Shown: positions 8,941 to 18,031, counted from the first letter of the stretch. The stretch: 59,163 nt of DNA from Clostridia bacterium (GCA_017473435.1 JAFULG010000001.1:1-59163); one strand, 5' to 3'. Program-made: numbers and translations. Notes: generated from the sequence alone by a model not told the origin.

Positions 8941-9009
8941 TCATCTGACCTCGCCGGTCAGGCATTACTTTTCTTGAAAGAAAAGCAACCAAAAGAACTT
9001 CATTTTTTA
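8941..9009 (-). repeat. Stop-codon-abutting structured repeat, copy A
   Basis: In the minus direction the element begins with the kdgK stop codon (TAAAAAATGAAGTTCTTTT). It continues with a hairpin CTTTTCTT/AAGAAAAG and a second hairpin CTGACC-GGCGA-GGTCAG. Copies at 44347, 49450 and 59143 share order and orientation but have different paired stem bases. A further hairpin (AATCCTG/CAGGATT, 8899-8934) separates it from the transporter gene. Confidence 0.7.
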
Positions 9010-10032
9010 TCTCTGAACACGGCCTGAACCGTCACCGCCTGCAAGCTTTTCAACCTCGGAAACGCCTACACGGTTGTAGTCGCCTTCAATTGAGTGCTTG
9101 AGTGCGGAAGCCGCAACAGCAAACTCAATGGCATCCTGAGTGCTCTTACCGTTGAGAAGAGCATAGATAAGTCCGCCGCCGAAGCTGTCACCGCCGCCTA
9201 CACGGTCAACGATGTTAAGATGATATTCCTTTGAGAAGCAGTAGTTCTCGCCATCATAGAGCATACCTGCCCAATCGTTTACGGAAGCAGAAATTGATGA
9301 ACGGAGTGTGATTGCAACCTTTTCAAAACCGAAGGTATCCATAAGCTGTTTTGCAACTGACTTATAGCCCTCCTTATCAAGCTTACCGCCGTAAATATCA
9401 GTATTTTCAGCCTCAATGCCGAATACGTCCTTTGCATCCTCTTCGTTGGAAATGCAGACATCAACATATTTGCAAAGCTCAGTCATAGCTTCACGTGCCT
9501 CTGCTCTTGTCCAGAGCTTACCTCTGTAGTTAAGGTCACAGGATATCTTAACGCCCTTTGCCTTTGCCGCCTTACAAGCGTCAAGACAGATTTTTACAAG
9601 GTCACCGCCGATTGCGGGAGTAATACCTGTAAAGTGGAACCAATCTGCACCGTCAAAAATCTTATCCCAGTCAAAATCCTCTCTTTTTGCAAGCTGGATT
9701 GCGGAATAAGCTCTGTCATAGATACAAACTGAGCCACGCTGTGAAGCGCCCTTTTCAAGGTAGTAGATACCTACTCTCTCGCCGCCACGTACGACGTCCT
9801 TTGTGTCAACGCCGAGAGCACGCAGGGAATTGATTGCCGCCTGACCGATTGCGTGTGAAGGAAGCTTTGTCACATAGGAAGCATCCATGCCGTAGTTTGC
9901 AAGGGATACTGCAACATTAGCCTCACCGCCACCAAAGGTAGCCTGCATTCTGTCATTCTGGAAAAATCTGTAATAGCCCTCGGGAGCAAGACGAAGCATA
10001 ATCTCACCGAAGCATACAATTCTTTTGCTCAT
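9007..10032 (-). CDS. kdgK: 2-dehydro-3-deoxygluconokinase (PfkB family)
   Basis: A 341-residue PfkB/ribokinase-family sugar kinase that phosphorylates 2-keto-3-deoxygluconate to KDPG. The N-terminal GEIMLRL and FGGGEANVAVSLANYG motifs and the C-terminal DRVGGGDSFGGG with the catalytic Asp are clear. The start ATG at 10032 follows AAAGAGG with good spacing. It lies directly after eda and before the transporter, as expected for the lower hexuronate pathway. The stop codon is the first triplet of a dispersed structured repeat. Confidence 0.92.
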   Translation of the reverse strand: MSKRIVCFGEIMLRLAPEGYYRFFQNDRMQATFGGGEANVAVSLANYGMDASYVTKLPSHAIGQAAINSLRALGVDTKDVVRGGERVGIYYLEKGASQRGSVCIYDRAYSAIQLAKREDFDWDKIFDGADWFHFTGITPAIGGDLVKICLDACKAAKAKGVKISCDLNYRGKLWTRAEAREAMTELCKYVDVCISNEEDAKDVFGIEAENTDIYGGKLDKEGYKSVAKQLMDTFGFEKVAITLRSSISASVNDWAGMLYDGENYCFSKEYHLNIVDRVGGGDSFGGGLIYALLNGKSTQDAIEFAVAASALKHSIEGDYNRVGVSEVEKLAGGDGSGRVQR

Positions 10033-10071
10033 ATACAAACCTCTTTCTTAGATTAATAATATCATTATTGC

Positions 10072-11019
10072 TTACACTGTCTCTATGCAGATTTCGAAGC
10101 CTGCAACCGTGTCCTTAAGTCCGAAACAGGAAACCTTACCCTTTTTGTCATACCAGACATCGGGATCAATCTCTGCACCCATTCTCTTGAGGTAGCTCAT
10201 TGCTCTGTCACCGTTGAGGGTGGAAATTACTATGCAGCCCTTTGCATCACTATCTTCTTTGCCGAAGCAGAGACCGCCAGCCTGATAGCCGCATTCGGTT
10301 TCAGCAGTATCAAATCCGAAAAGTGATGCCACGAATTTTGCATTCTTTTCAGCGTTTGCACTGTCACCGTAGATGCAGATTTTTTCAAGCTTAAAGCCGA
10401 GCATCGTCTTGATAACTTCCTTACACTTACGTGTAATGTCATCCCACTTGCCTTCATTGATGTCTGCACTTGTTGCAATCCATGTGCCGCCACAGCAAAG
10501 AATGCGGTCAAACGAAAGATAGTCATTGAGATTTTTTGTGTTGACGCCACCTGTAGGCATCCACTTTGCAGCCTGATAAGGACCCGCAAGTGCCTTAAGC
10601 TTATTTACACCGCCGTTAGCTTCCGCAGGGAAAAACTTGATGTTTGTAAGTCCCATACTCATTGCCTGCTCCATTTCACCGGGAGTTGCGGCACCGGGCA
10701 TCATAGGGATACCTGTTGACTTGATGTAAGCGATCATTTCAGGATTGAAACCGGGAGTAACCACAAACTTTGCACCTGCTTTGATGGCTCTGTCGCACTG
10801 CTCCTTTGTAAGGACTGTACCTGCACCTACAAGCACGTCGGGACATTCCTCGCTGATTCTTCTGATAGCTTCCTCAGCAGCAGCAGTTCTGAAGGTGATT
10901 TCAGCCGCGGGAAGTCCGCCGTCACGAAGAGCCTTAGCAAGAGGCACAGCCTTTTCGGCATCATCAATTGCAACAACGGGAATGATGCCTAATTCGTATA
11001 TTTCTTTGAACATATCCAT
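10072..11019 (-). CDS. eda: KDPG/KHG aldolase with C-terminal extension
   Basis: The first ~210 residues are a KDPG aldolase: AEITFRTAA, the GAGTVLT segment, the Schiff-base lysine in NIKFFPAE and MPTGGVN. It cleaves KDPG to pyruvate and glyceraldehyde 3-phosphate. The protein is 315 residues against the usual ~205-215. The extra ~100 residues (from MLGFKLEKICIYGD to the end) contain KFVASLFGFDTAE, which resembles a glyoxalase/VOC-type half-domain, but that is only an impression. GGAGG lies 8 bases before the ATG. Aldolase assignment is secure; the tail function is unknown. Confidence 0.9.
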   Translation of the reverse strand: MDMFKEIYELGIIPVVAIDDAEKAVPLAKALRDGGLPAAEITFRTAAAEEAIRRISEECPDVLVGAGTVLTKEQCDRAIKAGAKFVVTPGFNPEMIAYIKSTGIPMMPGAATPGEMEQAMSMGLTNIKFFPAEANGGVNKLKALAGPYQAAKWMPTGGVNTKNLNDYLSFDRILCCGGTWIATSADINEGKWDDITRKCKEVIKTMLGFKLEKICIYGDSANAEKNAKFVASLFGFDTAETECGYQAGGLCFGKEDSDAKGCIVISTLNGDRAMSYLKRMGAEIDPDVWYDKKGKVSCFGLKDTVAGFEICIETV

Positions 11020-11039
11020 TAAATTTACCTCCGATATAG

Positions 11040-11067
11040 AGGGCCAAGGGCCAAGGGCCGAGGGCCG
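11040..11067. repeat. Heptamer tandem repeat (AGGGCCR)4
   Basis: Four head-to-tail heptamers (AGGGCCA, AGGGCCA, AGGGCCG, AGGGCCG) in the 62-base gap between the SDR gene and eda, just upstream of the eda ribosome site. A two-unit version is at 7306-7319 and one unit (AGGGCCGGG) occurs in the potA leader near 53581-53586. Confidence 0.85.
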
Positions 11068-11081
11068 GGTTTTATTGTAGC

Positions 11082-11933
11082 TTATACACCGCTGTAGGAT
11101 GAGAATCCGCCGTCAACAGGAAGAACCACACCTGTGATAAAGCCTGCGGCGTCGTTATTGATAAGGAAAAGAAGAGCACCGTCAAGCTCCTCTGCCTCAC
11201 CGAAGCGACCCATCGGTGTTGCGGCAAGAATCTTACCTGTTCTGGGTGTGGGTGAACCGTCAGGATTCCACAGAAGTGCTGCATTCTGCTTTGTTGAGAA
11301 GAAGCCGGGAGCGATTGCGTTTACACGGATGCCTTCCTTTGAGAAGTGAACAGCAAGCCACTGTGTGAAGTTTGAAATTGCAGCCTTTGCACCTGAATAT
11401 GCAGGAATCTTTGTAAGAGGTGTAAATGCATTCATTGATGAAATGTTGATGATATTACAACCCTCTCTGCCGAGCATCTGCTTTGCAAATGCCTGAGTGG
11501 GAATAAGTGTACCGAGGAAGTTAAGGTTGAAAACAAAGCCTACTCCGTCAGCGTCAAGATTGAAGAAATTTTTGCAATCCTCGTCAATATCACCTGCAAA
11601 ATAATACTCCTTATCAGTGGTAGCTCTGGGGCTATTGCCGCCTGCACCGTTTATAAGAATATCACATTTGCCGAGCTCCTTTTCTACAGTATCTGCAACC
11701 TCATTGCAGATATCCTTGTCAAGAACGTTACATTTATAAGCCTTAGCAATGCCGCCTTCGGCAACAATTTCATCAGCAAAAGTCTTTGCAGCTTCTTCGT
11801 TAAGGTCAAGGAGTGCTACCTTTGCGCCTGCACGGGCAAGAGTTTTTGCAAAGCCTGAGCAAAGCACACCGCCGGCACCCGTTACAACGGCAACCTTACC
11901 TGTAAGATCTGTTCCGAGTACGTTTTTCTTCAT
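11082..11933 (-). CDS. uxuB: SDR-family D-mannonate oxidoreductase (fructuronate reductase)
   Basis: A 283-residue short-chain dehydrogenase. Visible are the cofactor motif TGAGGVLCSG, the NGAGG segment, catalytic Ser in NISSMNAFTP, the YSGAKAA catalytic Tyr/Lys and the C-terminal LPVDGGFSSYSGV. SDR proteins of this type beside uxuA reduce D-fructuronate to D-mannonate, replacing the unrelated long-chain UxuB of enteric bacteria. AAGGAGG precedes the ATG. It lies between uxuA and eda, exactly where the reaction is needed. Function is inferred largely from context and from similarity to YjmF-type enzymes. Confidence 0.82.
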   Translation of the reverse strand: MKKNVLGTDLTGKVAVVTGAGGVLCSGFAKTLARAGAKVALLDLNEEAAKTFADEIVAEGGIAKAYKCNVLDKDICNEVADTVEKELGKCDILINGAGGNSPRATTDKEYYFAGDIDEDCKNFFNLDADGVGFVFNLNFLGTLIPTQAFAKQMLGREGCNIINISSMNAFTPLTKIPAYSGAKAAISNFTQWLAVHFSKEGIRVNAIAPGFFSTKQNAALLWNPDGSPTPRTGKILAATPMGRFGEAEELDGALLFLINNDAAGFITGVVLPVDGGFSSYSGV

Positions 11934-11945
11934 TTCTGTTCCTCC

Positions 11946-12992
11946 TTATTTATTAGCCTTTTCGCAAGCTTCAAAAAGACCGTTTATATATGTTGCACCA
12001 AGAGCTCTGTCATAAAGACCGTAACCGGGTCTGCCTGTTTCGCCCCAGATCATCCTGCCGTGATCGGGACGCACATAACCGTCAAAGCCTGTTTCAACAA
12101 GAGCCTTTACAACCTCGTACATATCAATGCTTCCGCACTTTGAAAGGTGTCCGCTTTCTTCAAATGAGCCGTCATCCATAATGAGAACGTTACGGATATG
12201 CATAAAAGCAATTCTGTCCATTGCGCTGTATTTTCTGACCATCCTTACAACGTCATTTGTCTTTGCACAGCCGAGAGAACCGGTGCAAAGGCAAAGTGAG
12301 TTGGCGGGACTGTCAACAATTTTAAGGAAACGGTCAAGGTTTTCCTCATTTGTGATGATTCGGGGAAGACCGAAAATGGGATACGGAGGATCGTCGGGAT
12401 GAATAGCCATTCTTACGTCACATTCCTCTGCAACGGGAATAACCTTTTTGAGGAAGTACTCAAGGTTAGCCCAGAGGCCGTCCTCGCCTACCTCGGCATA
12501 CTTTCTGAAAAGTGCCTTGATTTCGTCCTTGGTGTAGCTTGCATCCCAACCGGGAAGGTCGATATCGTCAACGAGAGGATCAAGACCTCTCATCTGATCC
12601 CAATACATTACAAGGCTTGTTGAGCCGTCAGGAGCTTCCTTGTCAAGCTGAGTTCTTGTCCAGTCGAAAACAGGCATAAAATTATAAGTTACACATTTTA
12701 CACCGTACTTTGCACAACGACGGATGTTTTCACAGTAAACCTCGATAAGCTCATCACGGTTTGCATTGCCGAGCTTGATATCCTCAGGAACGGGAATTGA
12801 TTCAACAACATCAAAAACAAGACCGTGCTTTTCACATTCTGCAGTCATTTTCTGAAGACTTTCCTCGGGCCATACCTGACCGGGCTTTACGTCATAAACA
12901 GCAGAAACAATTGAACGCATATTAGGAATCTGACTGATGTTTCTCAGGGTTACGGGATCATCATAGCCGTACCAGCGAAATGACATTTTCAT
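11946..12992 (-). CDS. uxuA: Mannonate dehydratase
   Basis: A 348-residue UxuA homologue converting D-mannonate to 2-keto-3-deoxygluconate, a divalent-metal TIM-barrel enzyme. The N-terminus SFRWYGYDDPVTL, the central MAIHPDDPP and the C-terminal YVRPDHGRMIWGE are hallmarks, with metal-ligand His/Asp residues within them. Its ATG overlaps the uxaC stop by 4 bases (ATGA), so the two are translationally coupled. Confidence 0.95.
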   Translation of the reverse strand: MKMSFRWYGYDDPVTLRNISQIPNMRSIVSAVYDVKPGQVWPEESLQKMTAECEKHGLVFDVVESIPVPEDIKLGNANRDELIEVYCENIRRCAKYGVKCVTYNFMPVFDWTRTQLDKEAPDGSTSLVMYWDQMRGLDPLVDDIDLPGWDASYTKDEIKALFRKYAEVGEDGLWANLEYFLKKVIPVAEECDVRMAIHPDDPPYPIFGLPRIITNEENLDRFLKIVDSPANSLCLCTGSLGCAKTNDVVRMVRKYSAMDRIAFMHIRNVLIMDDGSFEESGHLSKCGSIDMYEVVKALVETGFDGYVRPDHGRMIWGETGRPGYGLYDRALGATYINGLFEACEKANK

Positions 12993-14401
12993 ATTAAATC
13001 CTCCAGATTAAAAAATCTTTTTGCATTGTTAAAGGAGATGCCCTCCACAATTTCCTTAAGCGCTTTTTCGTCATAAGGATACTCTCCGTCCTCAACCCAG
13101 GCACCGATAAGGTTACAGAGTATGCGGCGGAAGTATTCGTGTCTTGTGTAGCTTAAAAAGCTTCTCGAGTCAGTGAGCATACCTACAAAGTTACTGAGAA
13201 GGCTTAACGAGGCAAGGCTTCTGAGCTGCTCCTCCATACCGAGCTTTGTATCATTGAACCACCACGCAGAGCCGTGCTGAAGAGTACCGGGATAGCCCTT
13301 CTGCTGAAAAGCACCGAGCATAGTATCAATAGCACTGTTATCCTTACTGTCAAGGCTGTAAAGTATTGTTCTCGGAAGTGCATCTGTGCTGTACATTGCA
13401 TCAAGAAGCTTTGCAAGGTCAGCCGTGCTGTCGTGAGGTCCGATAACATCAAATCCGGTATCGGGACCGAGCTTTTCAAACATCACACTGTTTGGGTTAC
13501 GCAGACAGTTATAATGAAGCTGCATCACCCAGCCCATTTCCTTATATTTCTCAGCACAGAAAAGGAGAAGCTCTGTACCTACCGCGTCAATCTCCGGCTG
13601 TGTGCACCCTTCACCTCTGAGCGCCTTTTTAAGAGCATTGTCAACAGTATCGGCATCAGCCTTTTTAAAGTAAATATAGTTAAGTCCGTGATCGCTTGCC
13701 TTACATCCGCAATCAGCAAAATACTTAAGTCTGTTTTCAAGTGCGGCTTTGAGGCTTTCTATGCTGTCAATCTTAACACCTGAGGCTTCTTCAAGCTGTG
13801 CAATGTAGTCCCTGTAAGAAGGGTTATTTAACTGAAAAGCCTTGTCCGGGCGGAAAGATGGAGCAACAATCGCCTTAAGCTTGCCCTCATCACGGATTTT
13901 TTTATGATACTCAAGGGTATCAACAGGGTCATCAGTTGTGCCGATAAAGGCAACTCCGCTTTTTTCAATGATACCTCTTACACCCATATCGGGCTGTGAA
14001 AGCTTACTGAGAGCCAGCTGCCACACCTCTTCGGCGGTATCACCGTTGAGCACACCCTCATAGCCAAAATATTTTTTTAATTCGAGGTGACACCAATGGT
14101 ACATCGGGTTACCGATAGCCTTGGGAAGCACCTCGGCAAATTTCTGAAACTTTTCCCTCTTGTCAGCATCACCGGTGATATAGTATTCGTCCACACCGTT
14201 TGAGCGCATAAGTCTCCACTTGTAATGATCACCGCCGAGCCAGACCTCAGTAATATCCGTAAAGTGCTTATCCTCAAAAATTTCCTTAGGACTTACGTGA
14301 CAATGATAGTCGATTATCGGAAGTGAAGCGGCATAATTATGGTAAAGCTTTTTTGCCGTTTCGGTTTTAAGAAGAAAATCCTTTGTCATAAACGCTGTCA
14401 T
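12989..14401 (-). CDS. uxaC: Glucuronate/galacturonate isomerase
   Basis: A 470-residue uronate isomerase that turns D-glucuronate into D-fructuronate (and galacturonate into tagaturonate). The amidohydrolase-like metal motif IIDYHCHVSP is near the N-terminus, followed by WLGGDHYKWR and, near the C-terminus, MLTDSRSFLSYTRHEYFRR. The start at 14401 follows AAAGGAGA; an upstream in-frame extension of 25 codons runs through the promoter side and is unlikely. First gene of the hexuronate operon, divergent from an AraC-type regulator. Confidence 0.95.
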   Translation of the reverse strand: MTAFMTKDFLLKTETAKKLYHNYAASLPIIDYHCHVSPKEIFEDKHFTDITEVWLGGDHYKWRLMRSNGVDEYYITGDADKREKFQKFAEVLPKAIGNPMYHWCHLELKKYFGYEGVLNGDTAEEVWQLALSKLSQPDMGVRGIIEKSGVAFIGTTDDPVDTLEYHKKIRDEGKLKAIVAPSFRPDKAFQLNNPSYRDYIAQLEEASGVKIDSIESLKAALENRLKYFADCGCKASDHGLNYIYFKKADADTVDNALKKALRGEGCTQPEIDAVGTELLLFCAEKYKEMGWVMQLHYNCLRNPNSVMFEKLGPDTGFDVIGPHDSTADLAKLLDAMYSTDALPRTILYSLDSKDNSAIDTMLGAFQQKGYPGTLQHGSAWWFNDTKLGMEEQLRSLASLSLLSNFVGMLTDSRSFLSYTRHEYFRRILCNLIGAWVEDGEYPYDEKALKEIVEGISFNNAKRFFNLEDLI

Positions 14402-14495
14402 TTTCTTATCTTCTCCTTTCAGGATACACATAATATCCCTATTTTCACGGTTTATTTTAACACATTTTTTTAACAATAAAAATAGTTAAAATTGC

Positions 14496-14524
14496 TTGAC
14501 TGATTGTTAATATTGCTGTATGAT
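14496..14524 (+). promoter_or_regulatory. Promoter of the AraC-type regulator
   Basis: TTGACT, 17-base spacer, TATGAT, about 35 bases before the gene. An inverted repeat TTAACAAT (14470-14477) / ATTGTTAA (14503-14510) overlaps the promoter and could be a regulator site for the divergent uxaC operon; I found no equally good uxaC promoter. Confidence 0.7.
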
Positions 14525-14559
14525 ATAAAAAGCTAAAAATAATGTTCACGAGGTAAGCT

Positions 14560-15411
14560 ATGCAGATTTTTGACCCGAGACAAAGCATGTCCAAAAGCGA
14601 CTTTGAAATTTTCCATTACAGAGACGCTAAATTTTCCGGCGTACCCGTTCATCAGCACGATTTTTATGAAATTTATCTCTTCATAAGCGGTAAGGTTGAA
14701 TACAGCGTTGAAGGCAAGATTTTTGAAATGAAAAAAGGCGACCTGCTTTTAATCAGCCCTCTTGAGCTTCACCAGCCGAGAATAAGCGAAAATCAGGAGG
14801 ACTATGAAAGAATCGTTCTGTGGATAAATAAGGATTTTCTCTTTTCTCTTTCAAGCAATGACTCAAGCTTAAGCCGTTGCTTTGACAGTACTAATCCCCA
14901 CCACTCAAATCTTTTAAGGCTTTCCTTCGCGTCTCAGGAGCTTTTGAAATCTCTGCTTACAGAGCTCATAAAGGAACAGAGCGCTGACAGCTATGCAAAC
15001 GACCTTGCATGCAAAGCGATACTTCTTCGTATACTTGTTGAGCTTAACCGTCTTTCCTTAAGCTACGGAGAAAGGCACGATAAGGAAAACTCCTTCTCTC
15101 CTCTTATTCTGTCCGTTCTTGATTATATAAATCACCACTATTGCGAAAAGCTTTCTCTTTCATCAATAGCCGATGATTTTTTTGTCAGCAAGTATTATCT
15201 TTCCCACGCATTTAACAGCGTTGTAGGAACAAGTGTTCACAGATATATCACCCTTAAGCGGCTGATTCACGCAAAGCAGATGCTTTCAAGCGGAATAAAG
15301 CCGACCACGGTAGCTTCAAACTGCGGCTTCGGAGATTATGCAGGCTTTTACCGTGCCTTTACGGGTGAATACGGAATAACACCGGCCGAATACAGTAAAA
15401 GCAAATCCTGA
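14560..15411 (+). CDS. AraC-family regulator of hexuronate genes
   Basis: A 283-residue regulator. The N-terminal ~100 residues are cupin-like (PVHQHDFYEIYLFISGKVEY and EMKKGDLLLISPLELHQP), a sugar-sensing module. The C-terminal ~100 residues hold two helix-turn-helix units of the AraC/XylS class (LSLSSIADDFFVSKYYLSHAF; GFGDYAGFYRAFTGEYGITPAEY). It is transcribed divergently from uxaC with a 158-base shared region, so control of the uxa/uxu operon, probably by a uronate, is the natural inference. Confidence 0.9.
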   Translation: MQIFDPRQSMSKSDFEIFHYRDAKFSGVPVHQHDFYEIYLFISGKVEYSVEGKIFEMKKGDLLLISPLELHQPRISENQEDYERIVLWINKDFLFSLSSNDSSLSRCFDSTNPHHSNLLRLSFASQELLKSLLTELIKEQSADSYANDLACKAILLRILVELNRLSLSYGERHDKENSFSPLILSVLDYINHHYCEKLSLSSIADDFFVSKYYLSHAFNSVVGTSVHRYITLKRLIHAKQMLSSGIKPTTVASNCGFGDYAGFYRAFTGEYGITPAEYSKSKS

Positions 15412-15465
15412 TCTCTTCCCGTTCAGGTAACATATTATAATAATAAAAATTTAAAGGTAGATAAA

Positions 15466-16761
15466 ATGAAAGTTAAATTTTATACATTAGGTTGTAAAGT
15501 CAATCAATACGAAAGCCAGGCAATAGGTGAAAAGCTTCAGAAACACGGTTTTGAGATAACGAGCGACAAAAACGCAGATGTTTTTGTTGTAAACTCCTGC
15601 ACCGTAACCGCCTCAGCTGACCAGAAAACCCGTCAGGCAGTACGCCGTTTTAAAAGAAACAACCCCGATTCTATAGTTATTCTCACCGGATGTATGCCTC
15701 AGGCTTATCCCGAAAAATCGAAGGAGCTTATTGAGGCTGATATAGTCCTCGGCAATAAAAACAACTCTCTTCTGCCCGAGCTGCTTTTACAGTACAAGGC
15801 AGAGGGCAAAAGAATTTTCAACGTGTGCGAGCATCAGAAGGGAGACCCCTTCAGCGGTGACACAATCAGCGGCTTTGAGGAAAGAACAAGAGCCTACCTG
15901 AAAATCCAGGACGGCTGTAACCGCTTCTGCTCCTATTGTGTTATCCCCTATTCAAGAGGCAGGGTACGTTCAAAGCCCCTTGATGAACTGAAGCGTGAGG
16001 TGGAAATTCTCGCAGAAAGAGGCTACAACGAGGTTGTACTCGTAGGCATCAACCTTTCCTCCTACGGTCAGGACACGGGACGAAGCTTTCCCGAGGCAGT
16101 AAAAGTCGTAAATGATGTCAACGGCATTGAGCGTGTGCGTCTCGGCTCCCTTGAGCCCGACCATCTTACCGATGAGGTTATAGAAAAGCTCAGCGAATGT
16201 GAAAAGCTCTGCCCTCAGTTTCACCTTTCTCTTCAGAGCGGATGTGACAAAACCCTAAAATCAATGAACCGTCACTATACCGCTGACGAATTCAGAAAAA
16301 TAGCAGTAAAGCTTCGTAAAACCTTTGCCGACTGCACCCTCACAACAGATCTTATGGTAGGCTTTGCAGGCGAAACAGAAGAAGACTTCAAAGAAAGTCT
16401 TGACTTTGTAAAGGAAATCGCCTTTGAAAAGGTACATGTTTTCCCCTACTCGGTAAGAAAGGGTACAAGAGCAGAAAAGCTTCCCGGTCACCTTGAGCAA
16501 AGAGTCAAGGATGAACGCTGCAAAATAATGATTGAGGAAACGGATAAAATACGCCGTGAGTTTTTCCTTAAGCAAATCGGCAGAAAATTCACCGTTATTG
16601 CCGAGACCCGTGATAAAAACGGACTTTACAACGGCTACACCGCAAATTATATCCCCGTTAAATTCAAGTGCGATAAAGACATTGACAGTAAAACCGTAAA
16701 TATAAAAATCACCGCCATCGGTGACGGTGATTACTGTAACGGTGAGATTATTTCAGAATAA
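15466..16761 (+). CDS. mtaB: tRNA ct6A/t6A37 methylthiotransferase
   Basis: A 431-residue radical-SAM methylthiotransferase. The N-terminal MTTase domain has LGCKVNQYES, VNSCTVT and LTGCMPQ, the three cysteines of the auxiliary cluster. The SAM-cluster motif CNRFCSYC is near residue 150 and a TRAM domain closes the C-terminus. The MtaB group (LGCKVNQYE signature) makes ms2t6A37 from t6A37 in ANN-decoding tRNAs; the MiaB and RimO groups differ. Its last 14 bases overlap convergent tmcAL, so there is no terminator between them. Confidence 0.92.
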   Translation: MKVKFYTLGCKVNQYESQAIGEKLQKHGFEITSDKNADVFVVNSCTVTASADQKTRQAVRRFKRNNPDSIVILTGCMPQAYPEKSKELIEADIVLGNKNNSLLPELLLQYKAEGKRIFNVCEHQKGDPFSGDTISGFEERTRAYLKIQDGCNRFCSYCVIPYSRGRVRSKPLDELKREVEILAERGYNEVVLVGINLSSYGQDTGRSFPEAVKVVNDVNGIERVRLGSLEPDHLTDEVIEKLSECEKLCPQFHLSLQSGCDKTLKSMNRHYTADEFRKIAVKLRKTFADCTLTTDLMVGFAGETEEDFKESLDFVKEIAFEKVHVFPYSVRKGTRAEKLPGHLEQRVKDERCKIMIEETDKIRREFFLKQIGRKFTVIAETRDKNGLYNGYTANYIPVKFKCDKDIDSKTVNIKITAIGDGDYCNGEIISE

Positions 16762-17932
16762 GCATTGAGCTTTTCTGTTCAAGTCCGCATTCCCTCGGCT
16801 TTTCGGACATAAGTGCAAACTTGTCCGTTGACGAGCATTGAAGCTCATAAACACGCTTTGCTTCGTTATTTAAAATCTGCATTTCACTGTGCTTTGTCAC
16901 AATAGGAATTGCAGATTTTTTCTTTGCCTGTGACAGCAGCGAAAGCCCCCTTTCGCTTACGGCAAGGATTCGAATATAAGGCGGTACACCCGAAGCGATT
17001 TCCTTTTCAATGCCGAGGTAAGCGCAAAGCACCTCACGGCGGATTCTCGAATGGGTGAAGTTTTTACTTTTGGCTTTTTCGTAAAGCTCATCAAGTGAGG
17101 TGGAGCTTCTCACCGCATCATAAATGCGGCCCGCAAGACCCGTTTCATCGCTCACATATTTTTCAAGCTTTTCCCGGGAAAGCTCCCTCAAAGCAGAAAG
17201 CACTCCCCTTTCGTTGTTCATCATAAGGCAAGGAGCATTACCCTTTTCAGATTCAGCCGAAATGAGCTCAGCTGACTTTTCGGGCAAGGCGGAAAGCACA
17301 TCAGCGTTGAATTTGAGCTCCGACCTGATTTTTGAAGCGGATAGAAAGCCGTCCTTTTCCTCGTGGCTGTCGTGATCTGCTCCCTGACGCTTAACGGGAA
17401 AAAAATCTGTATTTTCATATTCCTGTATCTGTCTTATATATTCAACGGCAAGGGTGCTGTTGGGTGAAGCTATAATCTCTGCCGTGTCCTCGCCGTAAAG
17501 CTCGCTCACACCCTTGTGAAGGGCGGAGGGATAGCTTAAGCCCGACTGCATATACTTTTTGGTAAGAGTGATAACAGCCTCATCGTCAACGCTTTTTGCC
17601 GCAAGCAGAAGCTTACCCTTATCGTCGCATTCCGTGCCGAAGGAGAGCATATCAATGCCGAACTCCTTTAAAAGAGCAACGCTTCCCCTCGCAAAATTTT
17701 CCGCTGAGGAAACCGCCCAGGGTACGGGCAGGTCAATCACAACGTCCGCACCGCAGAGCACCGCCGTTTTTGCCCTTGTCCATTTACCGAGAAAGGCACA
17801 TTCACCGCGCTGGACAAAATTTCCGCTCATCACGCAGACTATGGCATCTGCTCCTGCCTGACGAGTTTTTTCAAGCTGATAAAGATGACCCTTGTGAAAA
17901 GGGTTATATTCACAGACAATACCTGCTATCAT
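16748..17932 (-). CDS. tmcAL: tRNA(Met) cytidine acetate ligase (TmcAL)
   Basis: A 394-residue nucleotidyltransferase-fold protein (YlbM family) that acetylates the C34 wobble base of elongator tRNA-Met using acetate and ATP. The N-terminal GIVCEYNPFHKGHLYQLEKT with the HxGH motif, VMSGNFVQRGE and the LPVPWAVSSAENFARG segment are diagnostic. It is convergent with, and overlaps, mtaB, another tRNA modification gene. Confidence 0.92.
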   Translation of the reverse strand: MIAGIVCEYNPFHKGHLYQLEKTRQAGADAIVCVMSGNFVQRGECAFLGKWTRAKTAVLCGADVVIDLPVPWAVSSAENFARGSVALLKEFGIDMLSFGTECDDKGKLLLAAKSVDDEAVITLTKKYMQSGLSYPSALHKGVSELYGEDTAEIIASPNSTLAVEYIRQIQEYENTDFFPVKRQGADHDSHEEKDGFLSASKIRSELKFNADVLSALPEKSAELISAESEKGNAPCLMMNNERGVLSALRELSREKLEKYVSDETGLAGRIYDAVRSSTSLDELYEKAKSKNFTHSRIRREVLCAYLGIEKEIASGVPPYIRILAVSERGLSLLSQAKKKSAIPIVTKHSEMQILNNEAKRVYELQCSSTDKFALMSEKPRECGLEQKSSMLILK

Positions 17933-17967
17933 AGAATGCTCCTTTCTTTAAAACCATATCAACTCTA

Positions 17968-17995
17968 ATTATATTATTTTAACTTTCTTTGTCAA
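17968..17995 (-). promoter_or_regulatory. Promoter of tmcAL
   Basis: Minus strand TTGACA, 16-base spacer, TATAAT. Its -35 is one arm of the palindrome GTCAAGGATTCCTTGAC (17991-18007) shared with the divergent rfbC promoter. Confidence 0.8.
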
Positions 17996-18002
17996 GGATT
18001 CC

Positions 18003-18031
18003 TTGACTATTAAGGGTCTGTAAGATATAAT
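18003..18031 (+). promoter_or_regulatory. Promoter of rfbCD
   Basis: TTGACT, 17-base spacer, TATAAT. Its -35 is the other arm of the 17-bp palindrome, so the two promoters stand back to back. Confidence 0.82.

Noticed and set aside
14402-14476. 25-codon N-terminal extension of uxaC
   Set aside because: It would cover the divergent promoter region and lacks a ribosome site; the family starts near the chosen ATG.
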